Assembly: GCA_022410635.1 (NCBI GenBank)
Contig: JAJVDF010001197.1
Span: 186,027 to 250,026, forward strand
Source of the DNA: Tretioscincus oriximinensis
Lineage: Eukaryota > Chordata > Lepidosauria > Squamata > Gymnophthalmidae
Length of the DNA stretch: 64,000 nucleotides
Reading direction: 5' to 3'
The notes below the pieces were generated by a model. That model had not been told where the DNA came from. It did not search any database and saw only the letters and a program-made list of their open reading frames with translations. Shown piece by piece: positions 23,200-33,755 of this stretch. How positions within the stretch are numbered: position 1 is the first letter of the stretch; every line of letters starts with the position of its first letter. The translations under genes were made by a program, and so were the position numbers.

Positions 23200-24111
23200 A
23201 ATGTCCTTACAACACCATAGCTTCATCCACACATTGAAGCTTCTAATCACTGCCTGCCTAGTTGGTCCTGCCCGTGAAATAGGTAACATTTCAGAAAATG
23301 CTACCTTGGAGGTTCTGGATTTCAATCTTCTGCCTAATAACCTAAATTTAGCTTCCAGGACGCCCTGCTTGATTCTCCCAATGTCATTGATACCAACGTG
23401 TACCACAACACCTGGCTCCTCCACAGGACTGTCTATCAGCTTACCTAGATGTAGCATGATGTCCGCAACCTTAGCACCCAGCAAGTAAGTTACCAGTATG
23501 CCCATCACACACCCTCCTAACAATCAAATTACTCACTATAAGAAGCCCCCCTCCCACCACCTGTCGGGGACTATCCTTGGTGCATGAGGATTCCAGTGCA
23601 TCATCCATGGAAGGGGATCCTACTAAGGGAAGCAGTCCCTCTTCCTCTGACTGATGCCCTTCCTGCCTGAGACACTGATTCTNCAAAGCTAGGCTGACCA
23701 GATGACCCCTTTTTTGGGGGGGGTGTTGAAAACCCAGTTTGGGGGTGCCTCACAGTTTTCTCTGAGGAAACTTTTTTCAAAAAGAAGATTTTTTTTTGAA
23801 TTTCTTTTTGTTTTTTAATATTTTTTTTCCTCAGAAAAAATGGGAGGCACCCCAAAAATGGTGTTTTTATCTCCCCCCCCCCAAAAGGGGTCATCTGGTC
23901 AGCCAACCAAAGCAGCTGGAGAGCTTCACTCCTGGGAGTGGGATGTTCCTGCTACATCCCTGAAGGTTTCATCTTGATGCCTATTTCTGTATCTCTGCTT
24001 TTCCTGGTTGGTTACCTTGGTCTCAAGGGAAGAAACACATTCCCTGAGATCCAGGAGCTCCTTGCACTGAACACACAACCATGACTTTGCTCCAGTACCT
24101 ACTCCAAACAA
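23200..24111 (-). pseudogene. CR1 ORF1 remnant (esterase-type)
   Basis: On the minus strand the N-terminal part (24111-23926) has a CVQC motif and the coiled-coil-like stretch LLDLRECVSSLETKVTNQEK. After the foldback insertion, 23686-23200 reads like the SGNH/GDS esterase domain found in CR1 ORF1 proteins: VVGGGLLIVSNLIVRRVC (the place of the GDS serine block), then VVVHVGINDIGR (the block with the catalytic Asn-Asp). The serine block reads SNL where GDS would be expected, and the frame shifts between blocks, so it is inactive. Role of the family: RNA-associated accessory protein of the retrotransposon. Confidence 0.72.
23693..23904. mobile_element. 210-bp foldback (MITE-like) insertion in CR1
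   Basis: Arms begin GGCTGACCAGATGACCCCTT and end with the exact complement, and pairing continues with G/C and A/T-run interruptions almost to the centre. It interrupts CR1 ORF1. Flanks contain NCAAAGC left and CCAAAGC right, a possible 7-8 bp duplication, which would suit hAT-type transposition. No coding capacity. Confidence 0.72.
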
Positions 24112-24526
24112 CTAATCTATCTTGTGGACATTTAAAAGAAATGAGGATGACCNGTTTAAAGCCAATTGACAAACAAAGCAAAACCTTTAAAAAAGAAAAA
24201 GGGAGGTTTATTCTCAATAGGTGTGTGTATTAACTGTCAAGATACATTCTTACCTTTTTGTCTCAGTTTCTTTTGCTTTTCCCTCTATCTTCAACAACTC
24301 TCTCTGTTTACACTTCCTGAGGAAGGAAGTCTGACCAAACGCCAAGTCTTTTGTCTTGCTTCTTGTTAACATCGCTGGAATAGGAGATACCAAAGCTTCT
24401 TATCTGAAGTTATAATAACAAAAGCAATACAGAGCTCCTTTTTTGTAAAACCAGCCATAATTTGAAGGTCAGAGGCAGTATACAGTAATATTTCTTCCAG
24501 AGCTCATTCAGACATGTCTTACTCCA

Positions 24527-24538
24527 CCGCCATCTTGG
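24527..24538 (-). promoter_or_regulatory. YY1-like motif at CR1 5' end
   Basis: The plus strand CCGCCATCTTGG is the complement of CCAAGATGGCGG, a full YY1 consensus. It lies about 420 bases upstream of the first CR1 ORF1 codons seen. A YY1 site at the 5' end is known to direct initiation in mammalian L1. Its role here is inference. Confidence 0.4.
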
Positions 24539-24676
24539 AGACAACCCCACTACCAGAATACAGTAGTAGTCTGTGTTGCATTTGAAGCCTAATCTCAGTG
24601 GTAGGTCTTACTTGGGTTCTAAGTGAGAAGGGAAGGGTACTGAGGAAGAGTGATTCCAGATAGTTCTGGCAGGTTG

Positions 24677-24696
24677 GGGATGATGATGATGATGAC

Positions 24697-24738
<42 letters not shown>

Positions 24739-24799
24739 ATATGATCATCATCATGATCATCATGATCATCATCATGATCATCATCATCAACATCATCAA
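24677..24799. repeat. GAT/ATC triplet repeat with a strand switch
   Basis: (GAT)n with one GAC (24677-24736) runs into (ATC)n-type units with ATGATC interruptions (24740-24799). The two halves are complementary, so the array can fold back on itself. Polymethionine and polyhistidine open frames here are artefacts. Confidence 0.9.
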
Positions 24800-24925
24800 A
24801 AATTGGACTTGCCTCTATCTCATAGCATATTCATCACCCACTAGGAAGTCTGCCTCAGACATGGACATCCCATTCACAAGAATTTTCATTCACAAAGCTA
24901 AGTAGTGATTTTTTAAAAAATTGTA

Positions 24926-25150
24926 TTATTATAATTATATTATAATTATAATTATAAAACAGAGCAGTAAATAAATATAAATTTATATATATATTTATAT
25001 ATTATTTATATATATATTTATATATTTATATATATATATAAATATATTTATATATTATTTATATATATATTTATATATATATTTATATATTTATTTATAT
25101 ATATATTTATATATATATTTATATATATATAAATATATATATTTTTTATT
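24926..25150. repeat. AT-rich minisatellite
   Basis: Pure A/T stretch of repeating TTTATATATATA-like units with variable length, roughly 12-14 bases, preceded by ATTATAATTATA units. Confidence 0.9.
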
Positions 25151-25869
25151 CCTATTTTGCAATGAAACGGGGAGTGTGGGAGTGCTGAGAATGCTACAAA
25201 GGAAATATAAGAGTTGTTGTGCTCCCTATATACTATATATCAATGGAATGTAGTAGGTAAATGCTGGCCACGAAGCCACAATACACCATTATTTGCTATA
25301 AGCATGAATGATAGCAGGCACAGGCCAGTAAATTCTTGACTCTCTATATGGCCACATGTATTAATGTGCCAAAGAGCAGAGCACATCCCTAAAGACAACG
25401 TTTTCCTAATCCATGCCAGTACCCATTACAGATCCGTAAGCCACCACTCTAATATNCTGCCAATTTTTCATCATTTGCTGAGGTTTGTAGTTGTTCTCTG
25501 CTCGACAGTACTCCTAGGTCTGTTATATTTTTCTGCAGAAATAATTATCAGGTCTTGATGCTTCAGACAGCTAATGAAAGCTATTGTACTTTCCAGAAGT
25601 AGCAAATTTGGAACAGAAGGGGAAGGAGAAAGATGAGCAGCGAATAGGAAGATAGAGAAGGAGAATGAGGCTGCGTGCACACAGCATATTTCTATCTTGA
25701 TCGGAGCGAGATGAGGATGAGTCCAGCACAGGGTTAAGGGGTTTTCAGTAGTCGTCCTGCAATAAATGGCATTTTTCCTGGAATAAACTATTGTTGGGAT
25801 ATTCAGCCACTGTTCTGGAGAACCTCCATCCTTTCGTGGCCAACCCCCGTCCTCACCAGAGTGTATTTA
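25151..25869. other. No recognisable feature
   Basis: Non-coding. No family match. Confidence 0.4.
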
Positions 25870-26137
25870 GGCACGAATGGCTTAGTCACTTAGGAAACCA
25901 TCTCTTATCTGGGAGATCGGGTTTCGAAGCCCTGTGTCAGAAGTGGGGAGTGAGCACCTTCCACTAGCTTGTAGCTCTAGCCAACCCAGCTATTTGAAAG
26001 CAATAATTGCAAGAAATTGCAACTGGTGGGGAAGACAGAATATGACCCTTTGGGCAAAATACCCTTATAAGCCTCTTTGAGTCCCTTTGAAAGGTGAGAA
26101 AAGCNGGGTATAAGAACCCAGTTCTTCTTCTTTTTCT
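25870..26137 (+). mobile_element. tRNA-derived SINE, family B
   Basis: The head GGCACGAATGGCTTAGTCAC contains an A-box-like TGGCTTAGTCAC and a B-box-like GGTTTCGAAGCC at about 25920. The body has CTTCCACTAGCTTGTAGCTC and GCCAACCCAGCTATT. The 3' end GGGTATAAGAACCCAG runs into TTCTTCTTC. Other copies: 29371 (minus), 56452 (plus) and 58755 (plus, 3' part only). Confidence 0.85.
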
Positions 26138-27235
26138 ATGTGTGTGCACAAATTAGGCACGAGAGGCAAAAACAAATGAGAACCCAGCAGTTGTTTCTAG
26201 TGGTGGTTGTAAGTAGAAAGAAAAATTCTCAGACTGCATTCAGTGAACAATATTATGGAACTGGATATACAGGTTTGGTGTGCTCAGAAATGCAATTGCT
26301 ATATTTCAGAATATAGTTTTATGGTGGTTTTTAAGTCGTCGTGTGCATGCAGCTGACCTACAAACTATGATTAGAAAGTGTGGTTTGCTAAAAGTAGCAG
26401 CAAGGAATCTCATGATCGATTAACGTAAGTGTGGACAAGAAATCTGTTTTACCAAGGACATGGTATTTCTTTTTTCCAATGAATATAATAGCAAGTGCCA
26501 AATGAGATGTGCCAATTTTCTCTTGTCATTTGAAAGCTGGTTTCAATAAGAAATGAAAGGACCACAAATATTTGTGATATGTGCATTATGCAAACATCAT
26601 TCCAAAAGCAGGAAGGTCAAATAAGTAATACAGGAGGGCAGGAGGGCAGATGCTTCAAGATGCATTTTATAACAAACACAAAAAAACTATTGCAAGAAAG
26701 CTGTAGAGCTTAATAAAGCCTTTCCCTCCACTCCTCTTGTGGCAAACACATTTGGGGTCTTCCTCCTGTGTTGGGCAACATTTTTTGGAATATAGATTTC
26801 ACTTCCACTGCCAAAAATATATTGCTGAATTGCTTTTCTTAGGAAAGGGAAGGTGAATGAAGCTAAATTACCTTACTAGTGTGGATCAGAATTTCTAGGA
26901 ATGGGGTCTCATAGCACTTTAGAAATTACCAACTTTTTCTTGTTGGTTTTTAAGGTGCCACAATACCTCCTAGATGGAAGGTCTGTGAGAAACAGACATG
27001 TATACAGATGTGGTGATGAGATGTCTAGTTCAGTACAATGATGGTTGTTAAGGGTTTGTGTGTGAACACAGAGATACAGGCGGGAGAATGATTTGGAGGG
27101 TCCTTTGTTTTGGAAGTGATCACATGACATGCATTTGTTCCACATTCATGGACGNCATTTGTTCCAGCTTATGGTTGCAGCCAAAAGCTGCTCTTTGGAT
27201 TCAAGCTTCAGTTCTAAGCCTAATACCTTAGTTTA
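26138..27235. other. No recognisable feature
   Basis: Non-coding. Short direct repeat CAGGAGGG near 26632-26645 only. Confidence 0.4.
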
Positions 27236-27690
27236 CTATTTGATTTATACTCCGCCCACCCCACAAAGGGCTCTGGGCGGCTCACAACGTAATNCAAAAC
27301 AATAAAATACAAGATAATTATATAAATCAGTAAAAGTCCAGTAAATATTTAAAAACAAATTACAATCATAACCCTCCAACGTATACCAACTCAAATTCAA
27401 ATTAAAAGAAGGTGGAGGCAGATCAGCCTGAGGCTTGAAGCTAGCCAAAGTTCCGGTGGAACAACTCTGCATTAAAAGCTCTCCGGAAACTCGACAGTNC
27501 TTTAATTGCTTGAGTACTCATAGAGAGGATGTTCCACCAGGTAGGGGGCACCCAAGAGAATGCCCTATTTTTGGTGACCAAAAGACGGGCCTCACTGATG
27601 CCAGAAAACTGTAACCGGAACAGAGGGACATCCCACTCAGATCTAGGATGTCATGTGTATGTGGAGATGGCCTTAATAAATAACTCTAAA
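27236..27690 (-). mobile_element. L2/CR1-like LINE 3' end
   Basis: The plus strand begins with a tail of the type TTTATACTCCGCCCACC...GGGCGGCTCACAA, like L2 3' ends but not identical to the L2 at 49660. Further in, the minus strand has GAGGCCCGTCTTTTGGTC and CCTGGTGGAACATCC, like the C-terminal region of an L2-clade RT. Clade assignment is tentative. Confidence 0.55.
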
Positions 27691-28722
27691 TAAATATGGT
27701 CTTGTTTTGCTATCTTTAATTAAATAAATGAGTATCAAGATGGACTGGATCTGTGACAGAACAACAACGAAGCAAAATGGGATATCCAACTTGGTTTATC
27801 TGTAGAGTACTTTCTGAGGTAAAAGACAGACAATCTTCCGTTAAAATTAACTTGTCATTTTCTTTATTTTGTTTTTGCCCTCCTTTCAGTGTTTCTCAGC
27901 TCCTGCTCTAGTTTTCAAACTTTTTTCCCCCTTTAACCACAGAGAAGTTCAATACACATTCAGTGGGGTGCAATACAGTATGTAGCCTTCCTTCTTTAGG
28001 CAGTTTTCCCACAAAACACACGCATTAATTTTTCATATGCCTCTTAAGTTTCATCAAACCTCACAGACACTGAGGGGGAAAAAGTTCTTCTCAGACATTG
28101 GTAGGCTATATTAAAATATTTCATACTGAAGGGAAGATAGACATTTAGCGACTGGAACAAGAGAGTTTGTTTTTAACAAGCGTACTTTGACATAACAAAA
28201 TCTCTGACATTTCTAAAGATAAAACAAAATAATAAGAAAGGCAGGATAGAGGTCTTTTCTCCATTCTCCATAGAATCAGAATATTTGGGGGCACAGGGGG
28301 AGGGGGAATCACTCAGCTATTAATGTTTTAAAATGAAGCATTTCTGTTGTCATATAAAGACAGATCCATGTGATGCCAAGATACAGGAATGACAATTGAT
28401 ATGAAAATATACTGGTTTTAAAAGGAAATAAAAAGAAGCGGCTGTTCCGCTGATTGTAATTTATGCAAACTGAAAGTTAAAAAAATGCAATTGATTTGAC
28501 ACATATAGCTTGTTGGTTTAGCATAGAATGATTAACGTTACTGTGGGCTTGGCCCATGAAAAAAATTGTGAAAAACATTAAAAATCTGTTCTACCTACCC
28601 CCACAAATCTATGTTTAGAAAGAAAAGAAAAAGGACACAATAGCTCAGAACATTTTGGTTAATGAGTCATCGTGGTAAAATATACAGTTACTCAGTAAAA
28701 ATGGCAATTTTTAAATAAAGTC
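27691..28722. other. No recognisable feature
   Basis: Non-coding, AT-rich, no family match. Confidence 0.4.
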
Positions 28723-28902
28723 CTTTCTGCGCTAGGCTTTATTCTTGCTCATAGTTCAAAATAAGAACCTACCATCCACATGCTGGATGCAGGCAAAGCA
28801 AGACCTACCCTGGGTCCACCTTAGTCTGTACTAACGTGTAGATGGCATCTATTATCTATTCTTGGATAAAATACAGAATAGGCATCAGTGCAGAAACGGC
28901 TT
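28723..28902. repeat. Palindromic MITE-like repeat
   Basis: The left end CCTTTCTGCGCTAGGCTTTATTC and right end GAATAGGCATCAGTGCAGAAACGG pair imperfectly. Inside, CCATCCACATGCTGG pairs with CTAACGTGTAGATGG. Same family as 60279-60443. Confidence 0.55.
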
Positions 28903-29370
28903 AAGAACAGAAAAAGTATTTGAAAGCTTGACAACAGTGTCAGTTTGCCAGGGTCACAAAGACAATCCTGGAAATGTTCTATTCCTGTGGGATTGTCAAA
29001 AATAATACTAGTTGACAGTTTCACAGAACTGTTCCCAATCCCTGAATTTAGGCCAGTTTGGACATGGCAATGCAGATGGCCATCAGTGCAGCAGTTGATT
29101 TTGATCCTTATTGCTTGATCTGGGCCAGGTTTGGTTTTCATGGTGTGCAGAAACTGCTTGAACGTAGCAGTGGAGAAATGAAGGCAACTGTGGTCCTTTC
29201 CATGCCAGCTATTATTTTGTGATTTATCTTGAAATAGGGGCCTGCAATCTGCATGCTCCATAGACTATGGCAGGTTTCATTTGGGGTCTGTCATTGCTTA
29301 CATTAGAATGTGAACAACAAAATGTGTTCCTGTAAGGGAAAGAATCTATTTGTGAGACTTTCCCCTCAAA
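28903..29370. other. Non-coding; one long open frame of doubtful meaning
   Basis: A 146-codon minus-strand frame (28821-29261) crosses the neighbouring palindrome, has no recognisable domain and is probably chance. Confidence 0.4.
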
Positions 29371-29674
29371 TGAAGAAGATGAAGAAGATGAAGAAGATGA
29401 AGAAGATGAAGAAGATGAAGATGAACTGGGTTCTTATACCCCACTTTTCTCACCTTTTCAAAGAGACTCAAAGCAGCTTACAGGCTGCAGTGGTTCCCAT
29501 GTATCTACTTGCAGTCAGTTGCAATTTCTTGCAATTCATGCTTTTGAATAGCTGGGTTGGCTAGAGCTACAGGCTAGTGGAAGGTGCTCACCCCTCCCCA
29601 CATCAGACACAGGATTTCGAAACCTGATCTCCAAGACGAGAGACGGATTCCTTAGCGACTGAGCTATCCGTGCC
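29371..29674 (-). mobile_element. tRNA-derived SINE, family B
   Basis: Minus-strand head GGCACGGATAGCTCAGTCGC (A box TAGCTCAGTCGC) and B-box-like GGTTTCGAAATCC. The body matches 25870-26137. The 3' tail on the minus strand is GAACCCAGTTCATC followed by (TTCATCTTC)n, which makes the 9-base repeat GAAGAAGAT on the plus strand at 29371-29420. Confidence 0.85.
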
Positions 29675-29819
29675 TGTGCACAGCAAAACACTTCAGTGAC
29701 CCCCCAAAATACGCCACTCAAAATATGCTACTTTAACCTTCCTTAAAGGAAGAACTTTACTATTAACAAAAAGCCATTGTTGTAGGAAAAGGCATAGGCA
29801 GAGACGGTTGTCTCTCTTA

Positions 29820-29935
29820 AGGTCTCATCCCCACTGAGCCATTTGGGGCCTGCCACAGTCTACACTGGCATGTAGATGGCAGGTTCCTATTCCAAGATAA
29901 AACTCAAAGTAATGCTCAGTGGGGGACAATAAAGT
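29820..29935. repeat. Palindromic MITE-like repeat
   Basis: The left CCCCACTGAGCC and CTACACTGGCATGTAGATGG lie opposite AAGTAATGCTCAGTGGGGG on the right. Same look as 10265-10439 but shorter. Confidence 0.45.
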
Positions 29936-31736
29936 CAGAAGTGCATGCAGTCTTGGAAGCTCCTGAAAGGGAAATATCGTGAGGGAACACAAAAATCTCA
30001 AACAGCTCCCTGGTAAACTTGCACACAAGACATTTTGTGGGGATGTCACTTCCTGTGCACAACAGGAAATGATGTCACTCTGGGTGCCATTGCCTGGAAG
30101 TAAATACCGGAAGTGACATCAAATTAATGTCACTTCCAGTAAAATGGCTGCCCACAGGGTAAAGGGGGAGGGGAGCCATTTGCTTTATAATGTACCTATG
30201 CATGAGATTTCTAGGAGTCTGCATGGCATTCTCTTGCTGTTCCCAACTCTGAGTGAGAGTGTGGGGAGAAAGCTCCACCCTCTTTTATGCAGTCATATAT
30301 CAGCCAGCCATGTGACCTGCCTCTCTCACACACACAAGGTGGCCATGCTGCCCTTACAACTATGAGTGTTTTCAGGACTGGGGCCAGCATTCCTTACTGA
30401 GTTAATTGGCTCTTGGGTAGTAAATCCCTTTAAAGATCAGCCTTTACCAAGGTTTGATAGTAATTGGGAACATGTACTAGGAATAAGCAGTAGGAGTCTG
30501 CTTGAAGGAATTTCCCCTCCCAAAGTATGAAGGGATGTATAACACTTTGCTTAATTGGTTTGTATGTCCTTTTACTGTTCAGAATGAACTGCGACAGTTT
30601 TCAGCTTTGGCATTTTTACTCCAGAGTGGTTGGACTTTAGATGTTCCTGGGAGGCAGTGAGGTTTGAGTGCTAACAGCAATGCTGGATTTCCAGCAGTCC
30701 CAAGATAGATCCTAAAATACAGCCTAATGTGAAAAGGGCCCCTGTTTTATCCTATATGATTATTGGGTGTGTACAATATTTTCATCAAGCCAGGCATCAA
30801 AGATTTTCCATGCTAAATGGTATTTCTAGAGCCAATGTTATCTTTTTCTAAATAACAACAGAAATAAATGCACACGAACATATATACACNTACCTACTTA
30901 ATCCATATGGATTTTTAAAGGGCCTTGAAACAAATAAAGCAATCAGCTTGTCAGAATAAAATGTAATGAAACAGATCAATTATTATNGGCACTCAGAATG
31001 ATCAAACAAATCATCCCTCTTTACATGTACTCATGCTTTCCCAAACTGGATAAATTAGCAGAGAATTTCAGCTTTGTCCTTTGGATAGTGTACAAAAATA
31101 GAAACAATTAGTGGAAACTGATATTCAAGCATGCAGGAGGGAACTGCTTGGTGAGGAGTTTTTTTGGTTAGGGAAAGTGCAGCAAACAGCATTTAGATAT
31201 GTAATTCACATACTGCGTCCATCTGTTCTGAAAGTAATGTATCTCCAAATGTTAGATGCTGGACATAATGAATATACAGGCTGTGTTCTCATGAGGGTGA
31301 AAGACGCGGTTTTGAGAACTGCAAAGTGAATTCAATTCCCTCTGCCGTTTTCTTCCAATTTCATTGTCCGAACAAGATTCTCATTGGCTTCCGGAATTAA
31401 TGGTTGCATTGGTAGGTAATCTGTTTTTGGAGTGTCCTCTTCATGCATGCCAATCTGTCTATTAAAAAAAATATGTGCCTGAGTTTTGTGCAACTCCATA
31501 ATTAAAAAAAGTAATACAGATTTACAGATGTCTAGTTTTATGCAAAACTAGAACCCCCCTGTTCCCCCCCAAACCCTTTAAAGAAACACTGTTGCCTCCT
31601 TTCCGACCACAACTTTCCCATTTGAGGTCTACTATTGAGCTTGCGAAGTCCTTAAAAAACTAGCATATTCTATATGGATTAGAACGCTTTTAATCTTAAG
31701 TGTTTTTCTGTGAGCTGCAGAATACACTTAGGTTAA
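29936..31736. other. Mostly featureless; inverted CACTTCC block at 30042-30136
   Basis: 30042-30136 holds GATGTCACTTCCTG, ACAGGAAATGATGTCAC, CCGGAAGTGACATC and ATGTCACTTCCAG, i.e. alternating inverse copies of a GATGTCACTTCC unit, probably a DNA-transposon remnant. The rest shows nothing recognisable. Confidence 0.4.
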
Positions 31737-31893
31737 ATCCATAAGAATAGCTAAGAAGAGTCCTGATGAATCAGGCACAGTCCATTTAGACCAGCATTCT
31801 GACCCATACAATGGCACACCAATTATATCTGAGCACGCTCAGTTAGAAGAAGAATTTTCAGCTCTTCCTTACTCCTTTTCAAATGGCATTTAA
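31737..31893 (-). mobile_element. Old CR1 3' end, left part
   Basis: The plus strand TAAGAAGAGTCCTGATGAATCAGG and AGACCAGCATTCTG match the CR1 3' UTR at 1395-1440. The element is split by a SINE and resumes at 32061. Confidence 0.65.
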
Positions 31894-32060
31894 TCATCAT
31901 CATCATCATATTTATTTATAACACCCCTTTAACCAAATAGGGCTGAGAGAGTTCTAAAGAACTGTGACTGGCCCAATGTGGCTTCATGGAGGAGTGTGGA
32001 ATCGAATGGGAGACTACAAGTTAAGAGACCAGCTCTAACCGTTACACCAGACTGACCCCT
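31894..32060 (-). mobile_element. tRNA-derived SINE, family A, inside CR1
   Basis: Tail (ATC)n then ATATTTATTTATAACACCCC, core AGAACTGTGACTGGCCCAATG, head AATCGAATGGGAGACT and CTCTAACCGTTACACCAGAC. Shortened core. Nested in CR1, hence younger than it. Confidence 0.75.
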
Positions 32061-32300
32061 GTCTGTTGCTCCATCTTGTAGTCGGTATCAAGAAACTTTA
32101 GTGATACACTTGATTTCCATGAATTTGTCTAATTATGTTTTAAAGCTATTCAGGCTGCTAGGTACTATCACCTCTCCTGGAGTTATAGTCCAGATTTGTG
32201 CACAGTTTTGGATAACAAAGTCCAAAAATGTAATCATGAAATCTCTTTGTTCCTCTTCCTCACTCACAATTTTGAATCACAAGTGAAGGAAACTTTATAA
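32061..32300 (-). mobile_element. Old CR1 3' end, right part
   Basis: CTGTTGCTCCATCTTGTAG and GAATTTGTCTAATTATGTTTTAAAGC, CTATCACCTCTCCTGGAG correspond to the CR1 3' UTR at 1545-1670, diverged. The right limit is approximate. Confidence 0.6.
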
Positions 32301-33336
32301 ATAGTTGCTGCACTGTTTGATCAGTGATAATTATTCTACTCATATGTCACTGCATGTCAATCACTCAATATTACAATAAGCACTTATTACCTGACTCCAA
32401 GTTGGCAGTTTTTCAAAAGTGACACATCTAAAGATTGCATCCCAAACATAAGTACATTTGATAAAATGATGGGGAAATCTTACTTTTGATCGTTTCCTGG
32501 TAAAGANCCATCCAATTTATTGGTTCCTTTAATATATATTTTAAACTCACCCAACTGGCTGGGTGACTCATCATTTGAAGACCCTTGAAAGAGTGTGTCT
32601 TAAAGTGAAAGTCAATATCTTGACCTAAAATTTTGGGAAGTTGCAATGTTTCTTGCAGGGTTAGATGTCTAGCTTTGTTACCCCAAGGACCCCAAGTTCT
32701 TCTGCTTAAACGAGTGAAAGCCATTAAACCCTTGTTTTAAAATGCAGGAATTATGGGCAGAAGGTTGATGAATAATGTATGAAGATAACTATACTAAATT
32801 AAAACACTTCAGTTAAGATACACAGGTCCATTTGTGGTATGAGGAATGGTGCATTCTTTGATTCTGTGAGCACTGATAACATTAGAAGATACGCTTCTAT
32901 AACAAAATGTGCAATCTGTTCAATTTGAAAGGCTTCCGCTTGTTTGCCATTCTCATGCGGTGAAGAGTCGCCCTCATTTTCTAATNTTTGAACAGACTTA
33001 CAGTATAATATACAAACACTGCAAAAATTTAATCATATAGCATTAGGCACTCATAGAGGAAACAACCCCAGTTTCTAATTACAGAACATTGAGAATCACC
33101 TCATTTTTCCTGTCATTTCACTTTAATTTCCTGGATCTTTATTGGAGTACAGTGAAAACTGACAAATGGTTTATTTTGTTTGATAATTGTCAACAGAAAA
33201 ATGGAAAACAGACAAATCTTACACATGTGGCAAATCTTATGCTACAACAGGTCATTTTACTTCAAGAGAAAGCAAATTTGTTCAAACCACATTGGAAAAA
33301 TAGTGACTAACATGCCCTGGCCAGTGAATATTGAAA
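32301..33336. other. No recognisable feature
   Basis: Non-coding. No family match. Confidence 0.4.
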
Positions 33337-33590
33337 AAGGAGGAGAAAGAGAAGAAGGAGAAGAAGAAGGGTTTGTGTTATATTTCACTTTTCCCAACAA
33401 AAAGGGAATCAAAGCACAATCTTCTGTTCTTCTCATCACAACAGGTGCCTTGTGAAGTAGGTGGGGCTGAGAGAATTGCAAAGAACTGTGATTAGCCCAA
33501 TGTCACCCAGCTGGCTTCAGGGAAGAGTGCAGAATCAAACCAGGTGATAAGAATCAGACACTAACCATTAGACCAGACTGGCTCTCAAAA
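33337..33590 (-). mobile_element. tRNA-derived SINE, family A core with TTC-type tail
   Basis: Head AACCATTAGACCAGACTGGCT (plus strand), core AAAGAACTGTGATTAGCCC and TGTCACCCAGCTGGCTT. The 3' part (plus 33337-33400, GGAGAAGAAGAAGGG and CACTTTTCCC) is the GA-rich tail seen with family B rather than the L2-type tail. Confidence 0.75.
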
Positions 33591-33724
33591 CTTATAGATG
33601 GATTTAATAGAAGAACAAAGGCCCTTTATGCATTTACCATGTTAAATCTGTATTAGTAAATCTGAATTTGCTTGAACCAGTTTAGCAGTAACAGTGAATA
33701 CCTGCAATAGGCAGTTTGGGTGCC

Positions 33725-33755
<31 letters not shown>

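Larger units (their letters stand above)
21528..24545 (-). mobile_element. CR1 LINE keeping its 5' half
   Basis: On the minus strand, from right to left: a presumptive 5' UTR with a YY1-like box (24527-24538), ORF1 remnants (24111-23200), an endonuclease domain (22908-22320), a linker (22297-22000), and the beginning of the RT domain, which breaks off at 21528 after the CR1 motif ADWRVANITPIFKKGSRGDP-like segment (21783-21600). The RT catalytic core and 3' UTR are absent, so the 3' end is lost, the reverse of normal 5' truncation. It is interrupted by a foldback element at 23693-23904. Confidence 0.82.

Noticed and set aside
24677..24799. CRISPR-like array
   Set aside because: No constant repeat with variable spacers; it is a triplet repeat. 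No CRISPR array exists in the window.
24608..24844. Polymethionine and polyhistidine frames
   Set aside because: Translation of the GAT/ATC microsatellite.
25000..25150. Origin or matrix-attachment site
   Set aside because: AT richness alone is not evidence.
25880..25950. tRNA gene
   Set aside because: A and B boxes present but no cloverleaf closes and the sequence continues into a repeated SINE body; same for 13112 and 56452.
28821..29261. 146-codon minus-strand open frame
   Set aside because: Overlaps a palindromic repeat, no recognisable domain, no splice context, low-complexity C-terminus. Chance frame.
29310..29564. KKMKKM repeat protein
   Set aside because: Translation of the SINE tail repeat GAAGAAGAT.
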